22,435 nucleotides of DNA from DAOOVD01 sp035369845 (GTDB lineage: Bacteria; Bacillota; Desulfotomaculia; Desulfotomaculales; Pelotomaculaceae): assembly GCA_035369845.1 (NCBI GenBank), contig DAOOVD010000042.1, forward strand, positions 1 to 22,435, given 5' to 3'. A program made the translations under genes and the position numbers. A model generated the notes under the pieces. That model was not told where the DNA came from. It ran no database searches and saw only the letters and a program-made list of their open reading frames with translations. Positions 1-7,790 of this stretch are shown here, piece after piece; positions within the stretch are counted from its first letter, which is position 1; every line of letters begins with the position of its first letter.

Positions 1-1215
1 ATCGGAGAAATGCCCTGCCATTTTTCTTATGCGCTCGTACAGTTCCCTGCCCAATGTGCTTATAGCCTGAGCATTTTCAGCAATTCGTTCCTGTCTCCAC
101 CCGTAAGCAACCGCCCTCAGCAAAGCGATTAAGGTTGTCGGCGTGGCAAGAATAACCCGCTGCTCAACGCCGAATTCTATTAAGCCGGGGTCCTGCTCAA
201 GTGCTGCGCTAAAAAATGTTTCACCGGGAAGGAACAAAACAACGAATTCGGGGGTGGGCCTGAACTGATCCCAATAGGCTTTACTCCCCAACTGCTGCAG
301 GTGGATTTTAATATGCCGGGCATGGTCTTTTAACTTTAATTGCCTTGCTGTTTCATCTCCCTCCAATGCCTCCAAATAAGCCTGGATGGGGGCCTTTGAA
401 TCAACGACGATGTTTTTATTGTTGGGGAGCTTTATTACCATATCCGGTCTCAAGCGCCCGTGCTCGGTGTCGGTTGATTCCTGCTGAGCAAAATCACAGT
501 ATTCAACCATACCGGCAAGCTCAACAACCCTTCTAAGCTGGATCTCTCCCCAACGGCCCCTGACTGTCGGTGAGCGCAGTGCTTTGACCAGGTTTGATGT
601 TTCGGCCTGAAGCTGTGATTGTGTTGCGGCCAAAGACTTGACCTGTTCAGTCAGAGTTGCATAAGCGTCAATCCTGGACTTTTCAATCTCCTGAATCCTG
701 CCGTCAACCTTCTCCAGAGATTCCTTTAACGGCTTTACTAAATCACTGACGGCATTTTGGCGTGCCTCAAGGTCACTCTTTGCGTTTTCCTGGTACTTTT
801 CCAGAACGGTTTTAGCCAGTTCCAAAAATGATTGGTTATTGCTTTTAAGAGCTTCAGCCGACAGTGCTTTAAAGACATCGGATAATTTCTGCTGTGCTTC
901 ATTTAACAAGGTCAATTTTTCTTCGGATATTTTGCGCTCTTCCACAATCCTGGTATTTAATTCAGAAATTCTTTCTCTTAATTGAGTATTTGCATCCTGA
1001 AGCTGGTTAATCTGAGTATCTTTGTCCCGGAGTAAATCCTTGATTTCGTCTAACCTGGTTTCCCGGTTCTGAATCCTTTCCAGTAATGTCGCTCTTTCCG
1101 ACTCCCATTCGGCTCCCGCTTTTATTCCAGCGTCTTTAATCCTGGATCGCATAATCAGCCAAACCGCAAAACCCCCAACCAGGGCGGGCGCAAGCAGTTT
1201 TAAGACAACTTCCAT
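1..1215 (-). CDS. rmuC: DNA recombination protein RmuC (partial, C-terminus off the window)
   Basis: This is the first 405 codons of an RmuC-family protein; the reading frame is open to base 1, so the C-terminus lies outside the window. RmuC proteins are membrane-anchored and carry a PD-(D/E)XK-like domain; they limit inversions at short inverted repeats, though the biochemistry is poorly defined. The N-terminus starts MEVVLKLLAPALVGGF, one membrane helix (about residues 4-22), then a long Glu/Lys/Gln-rich coiled coil (about 30-200), then the conserved core with VRGRWGEIQLRRVVE, RPDMVIKLP and VVDSKAPIQAYLEAL. The ATG at 1215 has a GGGGAG ribosome site nine bases upstream. The family is usually 400-500 residues, so little is missing. 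It reads away from the MFS gene behind it. Confidence 0.95.
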   Translation of the reverse strand, partial: MEVVLKLLAPALVGGFAVWLIMRSRIKDAGIKAGAEWESERATLLERIQNRETRLDEIKDLLRDKDTQINQLQDANTQLRERISELNTRIVEERKISEEKLTLLNEAQQKLSDVFKALSAEALKSNNQSFLELAKTVLEKYQENAKSDLEARQNAVSDLVKPLKESLEKVDGRIQEIEKSRIDAYATLTEQVKSLAATQSQLQAETSNLVKALRSPTVRGRWGEIQLRRVVELAGMVEYCDFAQQESTDTEHGRLRPDMVIKLPNNKNIVVDSKAPIQAYLEALEGDETARQLKLKDHARHIKIHLQQLGSKAYWDQFRPTPEFVVLFLPGETFFSAALEQDPGLIEFGVEQRVILATPTTLIALLRAVAYGWRQERIAENAQAISTLGRELYERIRKMAGHFSD

Positions 1216-1302
1216 GCTATCACTCCCCAAGGAATATCCCGGTTGCCCTCATTTTTCTACAAGTAAAGTTTAAATCCTTTTTTCATGGAAAGAAAGCTTC
1301 AG

Positions 1303-1339
1303 GGACGTTCCAGCGACTTTTTAGTGACCGGAAACGTCC
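1303..1339. repeat. Imperfect inverted repeat between the MFS gene and rmuC
   Basis: GGACGTT at 1303-1309 pairs with AACGTCC at 1333-1339, and the next bases CC/GG extend the stem past a one-base bulge; an inner CACT/AGTG pairing is also possible. It lies after the MFS stop and before rmuC, both on the minus strand. No clean T-run follows it on that strand, so a classical terminator is not clear. It could be an RNA structure or a binding site in the rmuC upstream region. Confidence 0.4.
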
Positions 1340-1439
1340 AATTTATTGGGCCTTGAATGGACACCACCGACAGTGCGGCAAAAAATCCCTACCATAGAAG
1401 TGAAGTTGAGGAACGTGCAGGAACTGCCCGAACCGGCGG

Positions 1440-1460
1440 CCGGAGACCCGCCCGCTCCGG
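1440..1460 (-). repeat. Hairpin just downstream of the MFS gene
   Basis: CCGGAG at 1440-1445 is perfectly complementary to CTCCGG at 1455-1460 with a nine-base loop. It sits 12 bases past the end of the MFS gene in its direction of transcription. A U-tract does not follow directly, so it is at best a 3'-end stabilising hairpin or a weak terminator. Confidence 0.3.
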
Positions 1461-1472
1461 CTGGAGGGGACG

Positions 1473-2762
1473 CTAGATAGACCGCGCGTCCGGAGGGCCG
1501 CAGTCCGTTCCGGTTTGCCTTGCCGCAACCGCTTTCCGGAGTGCCGGAAGTTTGGCGGCAAAGACAAGCGCGCCGGCAATGCAGGAAATCCCGCCGAGCA
1601 GGACGGTGTCGGCAGCCCCAATTCTGGCGGCAAGACCGCCCCCCAGCAGGCTGCCGAAAGGCATCATTCCCATAAAAGCCGTCGTGTACAGGCTCATCAC
1701 CCGCCCGCGCTTGTCGTCGTCCACTATGGTCTGCAGGACCGTATTGCATGAGGCCATGTTTACCATCATGCAGAAGCCGGTCAGGACCAGCAGGGACATG
1801 GAGAGCCCCAGGGAACCGGACCGCGAGAAGGCTGCCAGCCCTGCCCCGAAAATGCCGGCGGCCGCCGGGATGAACGTTTCCAGCCCGCGGGTGTTTCTTC
1901 GCGAGGCGAGGAAATATGCGCCGGCAAGAGCCCCCGTGCCCGAGGCGCCCATCAGGAAGCCAAGGGTGTGGGGACCGCCTTTAAGTATTTCCCTGGCAAA
2001 AACTGGCATCAGCACCGAATAGGGCATTCCCACCAGGCTAACCAGCGCGAGCAGGGAAAGAATGTATTTGATCGGCGAAAAGCCCCAGGTATAGGCAAGG
2101 CCTTCCCTGAACTCGTTCAGGACGAGGGTTTTTCCGGGTTTTGCCTGCCGGGGCTTTATTCTCATGGCGAGCAGCGCCAGTATTACGGCAATATAGCTGA
2201 TCCCGTTCAGCAGGAAACAGATTCCTTCGCCCACCCCCGCGATCAGCATACCCGCGATTGACGGTCCTACCAGACGGGCGCCGTTGAACATGGAAGAATT
2301 CAGCGCAATGGCGTTGCCGAGGTCCTCTTTTTTTTCGATAATATCCACGACGAAAGACTGGCGGGCGGGAGTGTCAAAAGCGTTTACCAGTCCGAGAAAC
2401 ACGCTCAGAGGGATGAGGTGCCAGATGGTGACATTGCCGGACAAGACCAGAAACGCCAGGGCCAAAGCCTGCAGCATAGCCAGGGTTTGGGTGGCTACCA
2501 GGATTTGCCTGCGGTTCCACCGGTCGGCCAGCACGCCGGCAAAGGGAGTCAGAACAAAGGCGGGGATCTGCCCGGCAAATCCGACAACGCCGAGCAGAAA
2601 CTCCGAATTGGTCAGCCTGTATACCAGCCAGCTCACGGCGATGTTTTGAATCCACGTGCCGATCAGCGAGATGCCCTGCCCGCTGAAAAAAAGCCGGTAA
2701 TTTCTGTAATGAAACGAGCGGAGGACGAACTTTATGCCGCTTGGTGAACTGGTATTTTCCAT
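1473..2762 (-). CDS. MFS transporter, MFS_3/EntS-like exporter
   Basis: A 429-residue integral membrane protein with about 12 hydrophobic helices. The opening FHYRNYRLFFSGQGISLIGTW is the hallmark of the MFS_3 (transmembrane secretion effector, EntS-like) group of drug or siderophore exporters. The MFS motif A equivalent, GVLADRWNRR, lies at about residues 76-85 between helices 2 and 3, and DTPARQSFVVDIIEKKEDLGNAIAL is also family-typical. Members export small molecules by proton antiport; the substrate cannot be told from sequence. The frame is open to a Met at 2804, but the ATG at 2762 is preferred because AAGGTGG lies about ten bases upstream and the protein then starts at the usual place. 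It stands alone on the minus strand, divergent from the thiamin operon. Confidence 0.9.
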   Translation of the reverse strand: MENTSSPSGIKFVLRSFHYRNYRLFFSGQGISLIGTWIQNIAVSWLVYRLTNSEFLLGVVGFAGQIPAFVLTPFAGVLADRWNRRQILVATQTLAMLQALALAFLVLSGNVTIWHLIPLSVFLGLVNAFDTPARQSFVVDIIEKKEDLGNAIALNSSMFNGARLVGPSIAGMLIAGVGEGICFLLNGISYIAVILALLAMRIKPRQAKPGKTLVLNEFREGLAYTWGFSPIKYILSLLALVSLVGMPYSVLMPVFAREILKGGPHTLGFLMGASGTGALAGAYFLASRRNTRGLETFIPAAAGIFGAGLAAFSRSGSLGLSMSLLVLTGFCMMVNMASCNTVLQTIVDDDKRGRVMSLYTTAFMGMMPFGSLLGGGLAARIGAADTVLLGGISCIAGALVFAAKLPALRKAVAARQTGTDCGPPDARSI

Positions 2763-2818
2763 TGTCGCTTTTCCACCTTGAACATTTTGGGCGCTTAAAC
2801 CCATTTAGGCCTCAAGTA

Positions 2819-2832
2819 TTCCCGGCCGGGAA
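2819..2832. repeat. Perfect 14-bp palindrome in the MFS/thi divergent region
   Basis: TTCCCGGCCGGGAA reads identically on both strands. It is 57 bp upstream of the MFS start and well upstream of the thi promoter, so its position fits an operator for the MFS gene. No regulator gene lies next to it. It is a GC-rich palindrome in a GC-rich genome, so chance is possible. Confidence 0.35.
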
Positions 2833-2940
2833 CCGGGGTATTTCACCGAATGCCTAAGTCTTAATGTCCATTCGATATTTTCAGGCATTTACCTGCCAGT
2901 TTAATTTTCCCGAAATTCTTGCAATTGGACAAACTGTGCC

Positions 2941-2974
2941 TTGACAAGGTTTCATCCCCTTTATAAACTATAAT
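2941..2974 (+). promoter_or_regulatory. Sigma-A type promoter of the thiamin operon
   Basis: A perfect -35 box TTGACA is at 2941-2946. With a 17-base spacer the -10 is TAAACT (2964-2969, 4 of 6 matches). A perfect TATAAT at 2969-2974 is nearby but 22 bases from the -35. Either gives a start point close to 2976-2982, about 20 bases before the riboswitch aptamer, which is the expected arrangement. Confidence 0.7.
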
Positions 2975-2997
2975 TGCCTGATGCTTGCAAACTGAAT

Positions 2998-3098
2998 AGT
3001 CAGCTGGGGGTGCCGCAAGGCTGAGAGAGAACCGCTTCTCAACCCTTTGAACCTGATGTGGGTAATTCCGCCGTAGGGAAGTAGGAAACTGCCTGACC
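2998..3098 (+). ncRNA. TPP riboswitch aptamer (THI element)
   Basis: The conserved TPP aptamer blocks are present in order: GGGGGTGCC (3006), CTGAGAG (3021), ACCGCTTCTC, AACCC...GAACCTGAT (3041-3057) and the 3' block GGGTAATTCCGCCGTAGGGA (3060-3079). These match the THI-box consensus that binds thiamin pyrophosphate. GTCAG at 2999-3003 can close the structure with CTGAC at 3093-3097. The element sits directly before thiS and is followed by an intrinsic terminator, so TPP should cause premature termination of the thiSGHEC transcript. Confidence 0.97.
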
Positions 3099-3115
3099 CT
3101 GTAAAATTGGTCAGG
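3092..3115 (+). repeat. Perfect 7-bp hairpin in the riboswitch expression platform
   Basis: CCTGACC (3092-3098) pairs perfectly with GGTCAGG (3109-3115) across a ten-base loop. Its left arm is the same segment that could pair with GTCAG at 2999-3003 to close the aptamer, so the two structures exclude each other. This looks like part of the switching mechanism between aptamer and terminator. Confidence 0.6.
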
Positions 3116-3130
3116 TATCGACGCAAAACA

Positions 3131-3157
3131 AAGCTTACCCCGGGGTAGGCTTTTTTG
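3131..3157 (+). terminator. Riboswitch-controlled intrinsic terminator
   Basis: AAGCTTACCCC at 3131-3141 pairs with GGGGTAGGCTT at 3142-3152 (one mismatch), and the stem runs into TTTTTT. It lies between the TPP aptamer and thiS. The left-arm bases TTACCC (3135-3140) are complementary to GGGTAA at 3060-3065 inside the aptamer, a possible antiterminator pairing when TPP is absent. Confidence 0.85.
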
Positions 3158-3172
3158 TTGGGGGTGAACGGC

Positions 3173-3373
3173 TTGAAGGTTGTTGTAAACGGCAAGGAGG
3201 AAAACGTCGCCGCGGGGACTACTGTGGCCGGACTTGTTGCCGCCAGGGGACTGCGCCCCGATACCGTTATTATAGAATACAACTACGGCATCGTTAAGAA
3301 AGCGGAATGGGACGGTATCGTCCTGAAAGAAAACGACAGGGTGGAGATTTTGAGATTTGTGGGAGGGGGCTGA
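3173..3373 (+). CDS. thiS: Sulfur carrier protein ThiS
   Basis: A 66-residue ubiquitin-fold protein starting MKVVVNGKEE and ending in the diagnostic Gly-Gly (ILRFVGGG). The C-terminal glycine is adenylated and then thiocarboxylated, and delivers sulfur to ThiG for the thiazole ring. The TTG at 3173 is preferred because GGGGTG lies six bases upstream and homologs begin MKVxVNG; an in-frame GTG at 3164 and TTG at 3155 are possible but overlap the terminator tail. Seven bases separate it from thiG. The activating enzyme ThiF is not in the window. Confidence 0.93.
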   Translation: MKVVVNGKEENVAAGTTVAGLVAARGLRPDTVIIEYNYGIVKKAEWDGIVLKENDRVEILRFVGGG

Positions 3374-3379
3374 AAGCCT

Positions 3380-4150
3380 GTGAAAGACCTCTTGAAGATT
3401 GGCGGGAAGGAAATAACCAGCAGGCTTTTTCTGGGAACGGGCAAGTTCTCTTCAAACAGATTGATTCCGGACTGTGTCAAAGCATCGGGCGCACAGGTGG
3501 TAACCGTAGCTTTGAGGAGGGTGGACCTTGAATTTGAGGAGGAAAACATAGCCTCTTACGTTCCCGGCGAATGTATCCTTATGCCCAACACTTCCGGGGC
3601 CAGAAACGCCCGGGAGGCCGTCCGGATAGCCAGGCTGGCCAGGGCGGCCGGCTGCGGCGACTGGGTCAAAATCGAGGTCATTGCGGACAACAGGTACCTG
3701 CTTCCGGACAATTACGAAACCGTTAAGGCAACGGAAATTCTTGCCGGTGAGGGATTTGTGGTGCTGCCGTACATGAGCCCCGATTTGATGGTTGCCAAAA
3801 AGCTTGCGGAAGCCGGGGCGGCGGCGGTGATGCCGCTGGGTTCGCCGATAGGAAGCAACAGGGGGCTCAAGACCAGGGAACTCATAAGGATTCTGATTGA
3901 GGAGATACCCCTGCCGATTATTGTTGACGCCGGGCTGGGCCGCCCTTCCGAAGCGGCGGAAGCAATGGAAATGGGCGCGGCGGCCGTGCTTGTCAACACG
4001 GCCATAGCCACTGCCGACAATCCGGTGGCGATGGCGCGGGCTTTCGGCCTTGCCGTGGAAGCAGGCAGACTGGCGTATCTGTCCGGCCCGGGCGAAGTGC
4101 GGGAGTACGCGCGGGCTTCTTCGCCGCTAACCGGCTTCCTGCGGGAATAA
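3380..4150 (+). CDS. thiG: Thiazole synthase ThiG
   Basis: A 256-residue TIM-barrel enzyme that condenses 1-deoxy-D-xylulose 5-phosphate, dehydroglycine and ThiS thiocarboxylate sulfur into the thiazole phosphate. Family motifs are FLGTGKF (17-23), EC-ILMPNTSGARNA-EAVR, the Schiff-base lysine in WVKIEVI (K97), PLGSPIGSNRGL and DAGLGRPSEAAEAMEMGAAAVLVNTAIA. The start is GTG at 3380, with a GGGAGGGGG ribosome site in the end of thiS, so translation is likely coupled. Length matches the family. Confidence 0.97.
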   Translation: MKDLLKIGGKEITSRLFLGTGKFSSNRLIPDCVKASGAQVVTVALRRVDLEFEEENIASYVPGECILMPNTSGARNAREAVRIARLARAAGCGDWVKIEVIADNRYLLPDNYETVKATEILAGEGFVVLPYMSPDLMVAKKLAEAGAAAVMPLGSPIGSNRGLKTRELIRILIEEIPLPIIVDAGLGRPSEAAEAMEMGAAAVLVNTAIATADNPVAMARAFGLAVEAGRLAYLSGPGEVREYARASSPLTGFLRE

Positions 4151-4182
4151 AAAACTACAATACTTTTAAAAAGGGATGTACC

Positions 4183-5283
4183 ATGAGCTTTTATGAGGTT
4201 CTGAAAAAGTATGACGGGTTCGATTTCGACGCTTTTTTTGAGCAAATAACGGATCATGACGTAAAGAGGGCTATTGCCAAAAACCGCCTCAGCGAAACGG
4301 ACTACCTTGTTCTCCTTTCCCCCAGGGCCGAAAATTTTCTCGAGGAAGCGGCCCAAAAGGCCCACCGTCTTACAGTCCAGCATTTCGGCAGGGTGATTTT
4401 GCTCTATACTCCCATCTATATATCCAATTACTGTGTAAACAGTTGCCTGTACTGCGGGTTCCAGGTCCACAACAAACTGGAGAGGAAAAAGCTTTCTCCC
4501 GAAGAAGTGGAGCGTGAGGCGAAAATCATTGCCGCCACCGGCTTGAAGCACATCCTCGTTCTTACCGGGGAGTCCAGGCAGAAATCACCGGTTTCTTATA
4601 TAAAAGAAAGCGTGGAAGTTTTAAAAAAATATTTCACCTCTATCAGCATCGAAGTTTACCCGTTGGAGGAAAGCGAGTACGCCGGGCTCGTTGCGGCGGG
4701 CGTCGACGGTTTGACTATCTACCAGGAGGTTTATGATCAAACGGTTTACGCCGACCTGCACCCGGCGGGGCCCAAGCGCAATTACCGTTTCCGGCTGGAG
4801 GCTCCCGAACGTGCCTGCCGGGCCGGAATGAGGACGGTCAACGTAGGGGCGCTGCTGGGACTGAACCGGTGGCGGACCGAGGCTTTCTTTACAGGGTTGC
4901 ACGCCGACTATCTCCAGAGGGAGTTCCCCGACGTGGAGGTGAGCATCTCCCCGCCGAGAATGCGGCCGCAGCTTGGCGGCTTTGCCCCCCGGTTTGAGGT
5001 GACGGACAAAAACCTCGTCCAGTACATGCTCGCTTTCAGGCTTTTTATGCCGAGAGGCGGGATCGCCATATCAACCAGGGAGCGGGCGGAATTGCGGGAC
5101 CGTCTCGTCAAACTCGGGGCGACGAAAATGTCAGCCGGATCGTGCACGGCTGTCGGCGGCCGGTCTGACCGGGATTCTACCGGGCAGTTCGAGATATCGG
5201 ATGAGAGAAGCGTGGTTGAAATGGCCGGCATGATTTATTCCCAGGGCTATCAGCCCGTGTATAAGGACTGGCAGATCATTTAG
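4183..5283 (+). CDS. thiH: 2-iminoacetate synthase ThiH (radical SAM)
   Basis: A 366-residue radical-SAM enzyme that cleaves tyrosine to p-cresol and dehydroglycine, the glycine-derived substrate of ThiG. The cluster motif CVNSCLYCGF is at residues 84-93 (C84, C88, C91; CX3CX2C). Further ThiH markers are GLKHILVLTGES, EVYPLEESEY, GLTIYQEVYD and the C-terminal BATS-type region with KMSAGSCTAVGGRS. The ATG at 4183 follows AAGGGATG. Choosing ThiH rather than the glycine oxidase ThiO is typical of anaerobes. The gap to thiG is 32 bp. Confidence 0.97.
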   Translation: MSFYEVLKKYDGFDFDAFFEQITDHDVKRAIAKNRLSETDYLVLLSPRAENFLEEAAQKAHRLTVQHFGRVILLYTPIYISNYCVNSCLYCGFQVHNKLERKKLSPEEVEREAKIIAATGLKHILVLTGESRQKSPVSYIKESVEVLKKYFTSISIEVYPLEESEYAGLVAAGVDGLTIYQEVYDQTVYADLHPAGPKRNYRFRLEAPERACRAGMRTVNVGALLGLNRWRTEAFFTGLHADYLQREFPDVEVSISPPRMRPQLGGFAPRFEVTDKNLVQYMLAFRLFMPRGGIAISTRERAELRDRLVKLGATKMSAGSCTAVGGRSDRDSTGQFEISDERSVVEMAGMIYSQGYQPVYKDWQII

Positions 5284-5336
5284 CTGAGTGTCGGTTTTAC
5301 TGACCTCTTATTTTCATAAAGCAGGGGGGAGATAAG

Positions 5337-5999
5337 ATGGCGGTTAAACGGGGCCCCGAGGCCCTGCTTGAAGGCGGGATATACGGTATTACGGCTGAAG
5401 AGTATTCCCTGGGCAGGAGCAATGTCGAGGTGGTTGCCCGCATGATTGAATCGGGAATCAAGATTGTTCAATACAGGGAGAAGGAGAAAAAGACGCGGGA
5501 AAAATACCTGGAGTGCCTGAAAATCAGGGAGATGACCAGAGAGGCCGGGGTCACCTTCATTGTCAACGATCACGCGGACCTGGCGCTCCTGGTTGAAGCC
5601 GACGGGGTTCACCTCGGCCAGGACGACTTGCCGCCGGACAGGGTGAGAGAGCTCGTGGGCGAAAAGATGATTATCGGCCTTTCCACCCATTCCCCGGCCC
5701 AGGCCGAGGTCGCCGTAAAATTGGGGGTTGACTATATCGGAGTGGGGCCGATTTTTGCCACCATGACGAAGAAAGATGTCTGCGCCCCGGTTGGCTTCGA
5801 GTACCTCGATTATGTGGTCAAGAATATAGGGCTGCCTTTTGTGGCGATCGGCGGAATCAAGGAGCACAACATTGCCGAGGTGAGCCGCCGGGGGGCCAGA
5901 TGCATTGCCATGGTGACCGAGATAGTGGGGGCTGAGGACATAGGCGCAAAAGTGCGGGCGCTTAAAGCGGCCATCAACGGAAGGAGGAATAGCCTTTGA
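5337..5999 (+). CDS. thiE: Thiamine-phosphate synthase ThiE
   Basis: A 220-residue TIM-barrel enzyme joining hydroxymethylpyrimidine diphosphate and thiazole phosphate to form thiamin phosphate. Visible motifs are YGITAEEY, VQYREKEKKT (diphosphate-binding Arg and Lys), FIVNDHADLALLVEADGVHLGQDDLP (Mg-binding Asp residues), IGLSTHS, GVDYIGVGPIFATMTK and AIGGI. The ATG at 5337 follows GGGGGAGA at good spacing. Its TGA overlaps the TTG start of thiC by four bases, so the two are translationally coupled. It has a slightly long N-terminus compared with the usual 210 residues. Confidence 0.96.
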   Translation: MAVKRGPEALLEGGIYGITAEEYSLGRSNVEVVARMIESGIKIVQYREKEKKTREKYLECLKIREMTREAGVTFIVNDHADLALLVEADGVHLGQDDLPPDRVRELVGEKMIIGLSTHSPAQAEVAVKLGVDYIGVGPIFATMTKKDVCAPVGFEYLDYVVKNIGLPFVAIGGIKEHNIAEVSRRGARCIAMVTEIVGAEDIGAKVRALKAAINGRRNSL

Positions 6000-7288
6000 G
6001 TTATGCGACTCAAATGGATGCAGCCCGCAGGGGAATCATCACCCGCGAAATGGAGGCTGTAGCGCGCAAGGAGCAGGTTGACGCCTCGAAATTGAGGGGG
6101 CTTGTTGCGGAGGGGAAGGTCGTCATACCGGCCAACAAAAACCACGTCTCCCTGGAACCGTGCGGCATCGGCCTGGGGCTGGCCACGAAAATCAACGTGA
6201 ACCTCGGCGTGTCGAAAGACTGCTGCAACATTGAAAAGGAGATGGAAAAGGTACGCCTGGCGTTAAAGCTGAAAACAGACGCCATTATGGATTTGAGCTG
6301 TTACGGCAGGACGGAGGAATTCCGGAAAAAGCTGATTGAGATCTCTCCTGCGGCAGTGGGCACGGTTCCAGTTTATGACGCCGTGGGTTACCACGAAAGG
6401 GAACTGCAGGATATTACCGCCGAAGGTTTTCTGGAAGTGGTGGAAAAGCACGCCTGCGACGGAGTGGACTTCATGACCATTCACGCCGGGATCAACCGGG
6501 AGACCGCCGCGAGGTTCAAAAAAAATCCCAGGCTGACCAATATCGTTTCGCGCGGAGGTTCCCTGCTTTTCGCCTGGATGGAAATGAATAATAGGGAAAA
6601 TCCTTTTTACGAGTATTATGACGAGCTTCTGGACATATGCAGGAAATACGACGTCACTATCAGCCTCGGCGACGCCTGCCGTCCCGGCAGCCTCAAAGAC
6701 GCCACCGACGCCTCCCAGGTCCAGGAATTGATCGTGCTCGGCGAACTGACCAAAAGGGCGTGGGAAAAGGATGTCCAGGTTATGATCGAGGGACCGGGCC
6801 ACATGCCCTTGAATGAAATAATTCCGAACATGCTGCTGGAGAAGAAGCTTTGCCACGGGGCTCCCTTTTACGTCCTCGGGCCGCTCGTGACCGACGTGGC
6901 GCCCGGCTACGACCACATTACCAGCGCCATCGGCGGAGCTATCGCCGCTGCAAACGGGGCCGATTTCCTGTGCTACGTAACGCCGGCCGAACACCTTCGC
7001 CTGCCCGGCCTGGAAGATATGAAGGAGGGGATTATCGCCTCCCGCATTGCGGCCCATGCGGCCGACATAGCGAAGGGTATCGCCGGGGCGCGGAAGTGGG
7101 ACGACGAGATGAGCGAGGCCAGGCGGAACCTCGATTGGGAAAAGATGTTCGAGCTGGCCATCGATCCGGAAAAGGCGAGGCAGTACAGGGCGGAGTCAGT
7201 GCCGGAGAACGAGGACACCTGCACCATGTGCGGCAAAATGTGCGCCGTCCGCAGCATGAACAGGGTGCTGGCCGGGCTGCCCCTGTAG
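5996..7288 (+). CDS. thiC: Phosphomethylpyrimidine synthase ThiC (short form)
   Basis: A 430-residue non-canonical radical-SAM enzyme that rearranges aminoimidazole ribotide into hydroxymethylpyrimidine phosphate. Core motifs include MDLSCYGRTEEFR, GVDFMTIHAGI, VSRGGSLLFAWM, SLGDACRPGSLKDATDASQ, VMIEGPGHMPLNEI, PFYVLGPLVTDVAPGYDHITSAIGGA and CYVTPAEHLRLP. The 4Fe-4S ligands are in the C-terminal tail, C409, C412 and C416 (CTMCGKMC, CX2CX3C), the spacing of the short bacterial/archaeal form; the longer form has CX2CX4C. The TTG at 5996 is in a TTGA overlap with the thiE stop, preceded by AAGGAGG. It is the last gene of the operon and converges on a minus-strand gene. Confidence 0.96.
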   Translation: MSYATQMDAARRGIITREMEAVARKEQVDASKLRGLVAEGKVVIPANKNHVSLEPCGIGLGLATKINVNLGVSKDCCNIEKEMEKVRLALKLKTDAIMDLSCYGRTEEFRKKLIEISPAAVGTVPVYDAVGYHERELQDITAEGFLEVVEKHACDGVDFMTIHAGINRETAARFKKNPRLTNIVSRGGSLLFAWMEMNNRENPFYEYYDELLDICRKYDVTISLGDACRPGSLKDATDASQVQELIVLGELTKRAWEKDVQVMIEGPGHMPLNEIIPNMLLEKKLCHGAPFYVLGPLVTDVAPGYDHITSAIGGAIAAANGADFLCYVTPAEHLRLPGLEDMKEGIIASRIAAHAADIAKGIAGARKWDDEMSEARRNLDWEKMFELAIDPEKARQYRAESVPENEDTCTMCGKMCAVRSMNRVLAGLPL

Positions 7289-7304
7289 CCATGCTGCTGA
7301 AATT

Positions 7305-7655
7305 TCACCTGGTTTTTCCGGTGCGCAGCAGGCGGATTTCCCTTTCTTGAGACATTTGCCGGGCCTCCATCTTCTTAAGGCAATCTAAAATATCTTCAAC
7401 AGCTTCTTCCAACCGGGCTTGGCCTTCTTTAAGGCTTTCGAAATAATCATAATTTACTTCGCGGTCGTCAAACAAGGCGCGAATCTTATCAGTTAATTCG
7501 TGTTCCAGCCTGATCTGGCTGTTGCGGATACTTTGCTGGCCAGTTTCAAGAGAAATGATTTTGTCGCTGATTACGGTTATCTCTTTTTGCAAGGCGCTCT
7601 GGTTTTGGAAAACGGACTCTAGTTTTCCCAATATTTGTTTTAAAAGTTCTTCCAT
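7305..7655 (-). CDS. Small coiled-coil protein of unknown function
   Basis: A 116-residue, highly charged protein with no Cys, signal peptide or membrane helix. It is almost entirely predicted coiled coil: heptad-like spacing of Leu and Ile runs from MEELLKQILGKLE through ISDKIISLETGQQSI to a second stretch LKEGQARLEEAVEDILDCLKKME. Similar short coiled-coil hypotheticals are common in Peptococcaceae; I do not recognise a function. AAGGAG lies eight bases before the ATG at 7655. The gene converges on thiC, with only 16 bases between the two stops, and diverges from the flavin-reductase gene. Confidence 0.8.
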   Translation of the reverse strand: MEELLKQILGKLESVFQNQSALQKEITVISDKIISLETGQQSIRNSQIRLEHELTDKIRALFDDREVNYDYFESLKEGQARLEEAVEDILDCLKKMEARQMSQEREIRLLRTGKTR

Positions 7656-7715
7656 GCTTGTAACTCCTTTTGATCAGTTGTCAACACTAAGCGGCAGCGT
7701 TGCTTCTACCTTTTT

Positions 7716-7744
7716 ATTTTATAACGAAATGCACCAGGGGGCAA
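7716..7744 (-). promoter_or_regulatory. Probable promoter of the coiled-coil gene
   Basis: On the minus strand, TTGCCC (7744-7739) and TAAAAT (7721-7716) are separated by exactly 17 bases and precede the gene starting at 7655. The -10 matches 5 of 6 consensus bases. It is back-to-back with the flavin-reductase promoter. Confidence 0.5.
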
Positions 7745-7766
7745 TTATGCAATAAAACACCTTTTT

Positions 7767-7775
7767 TGGTATAAT
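7767..7775 (+). promoter_or_regulatory. Extended -10 promoter of the flavin-reductase gene
   Basis: TGGTATAAT is a perfect extended -10 (TGnTATAAT). No good -35 is visible at 17 bases upstream, which an extended -10 can tolerate. The predicted start point is about 7782, only about nine bases before the annotated GTG, so the message would be almost leaderless. Confidence 0.65.
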
Positions 7776-7790
7776 TATATTTAAAATGCT

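Noticed and set aside
1552..2022. Plus-strand open frame of 156 codons opposite the MFS gene
   Set aside because: The minus strand gives a complete 12-helix transporter; the plus-strand product is Pro/Arg/Ala-rich, as expected for an antisense shadow.
6263..7057. Long minus-strand open frame of 264 codons inside thiC
   Set aside because: It is antisense to highly conserved ThiC motifs and has no ribosome site or known domain.
7285..7320. Possible bidirectional terminator between the convergent thiC and coiled-coil genes
   Set aside because: CACC and GGTG near 7305-7324 can form only a four- to five-base stem without a clear U-tract, so I do not list it.
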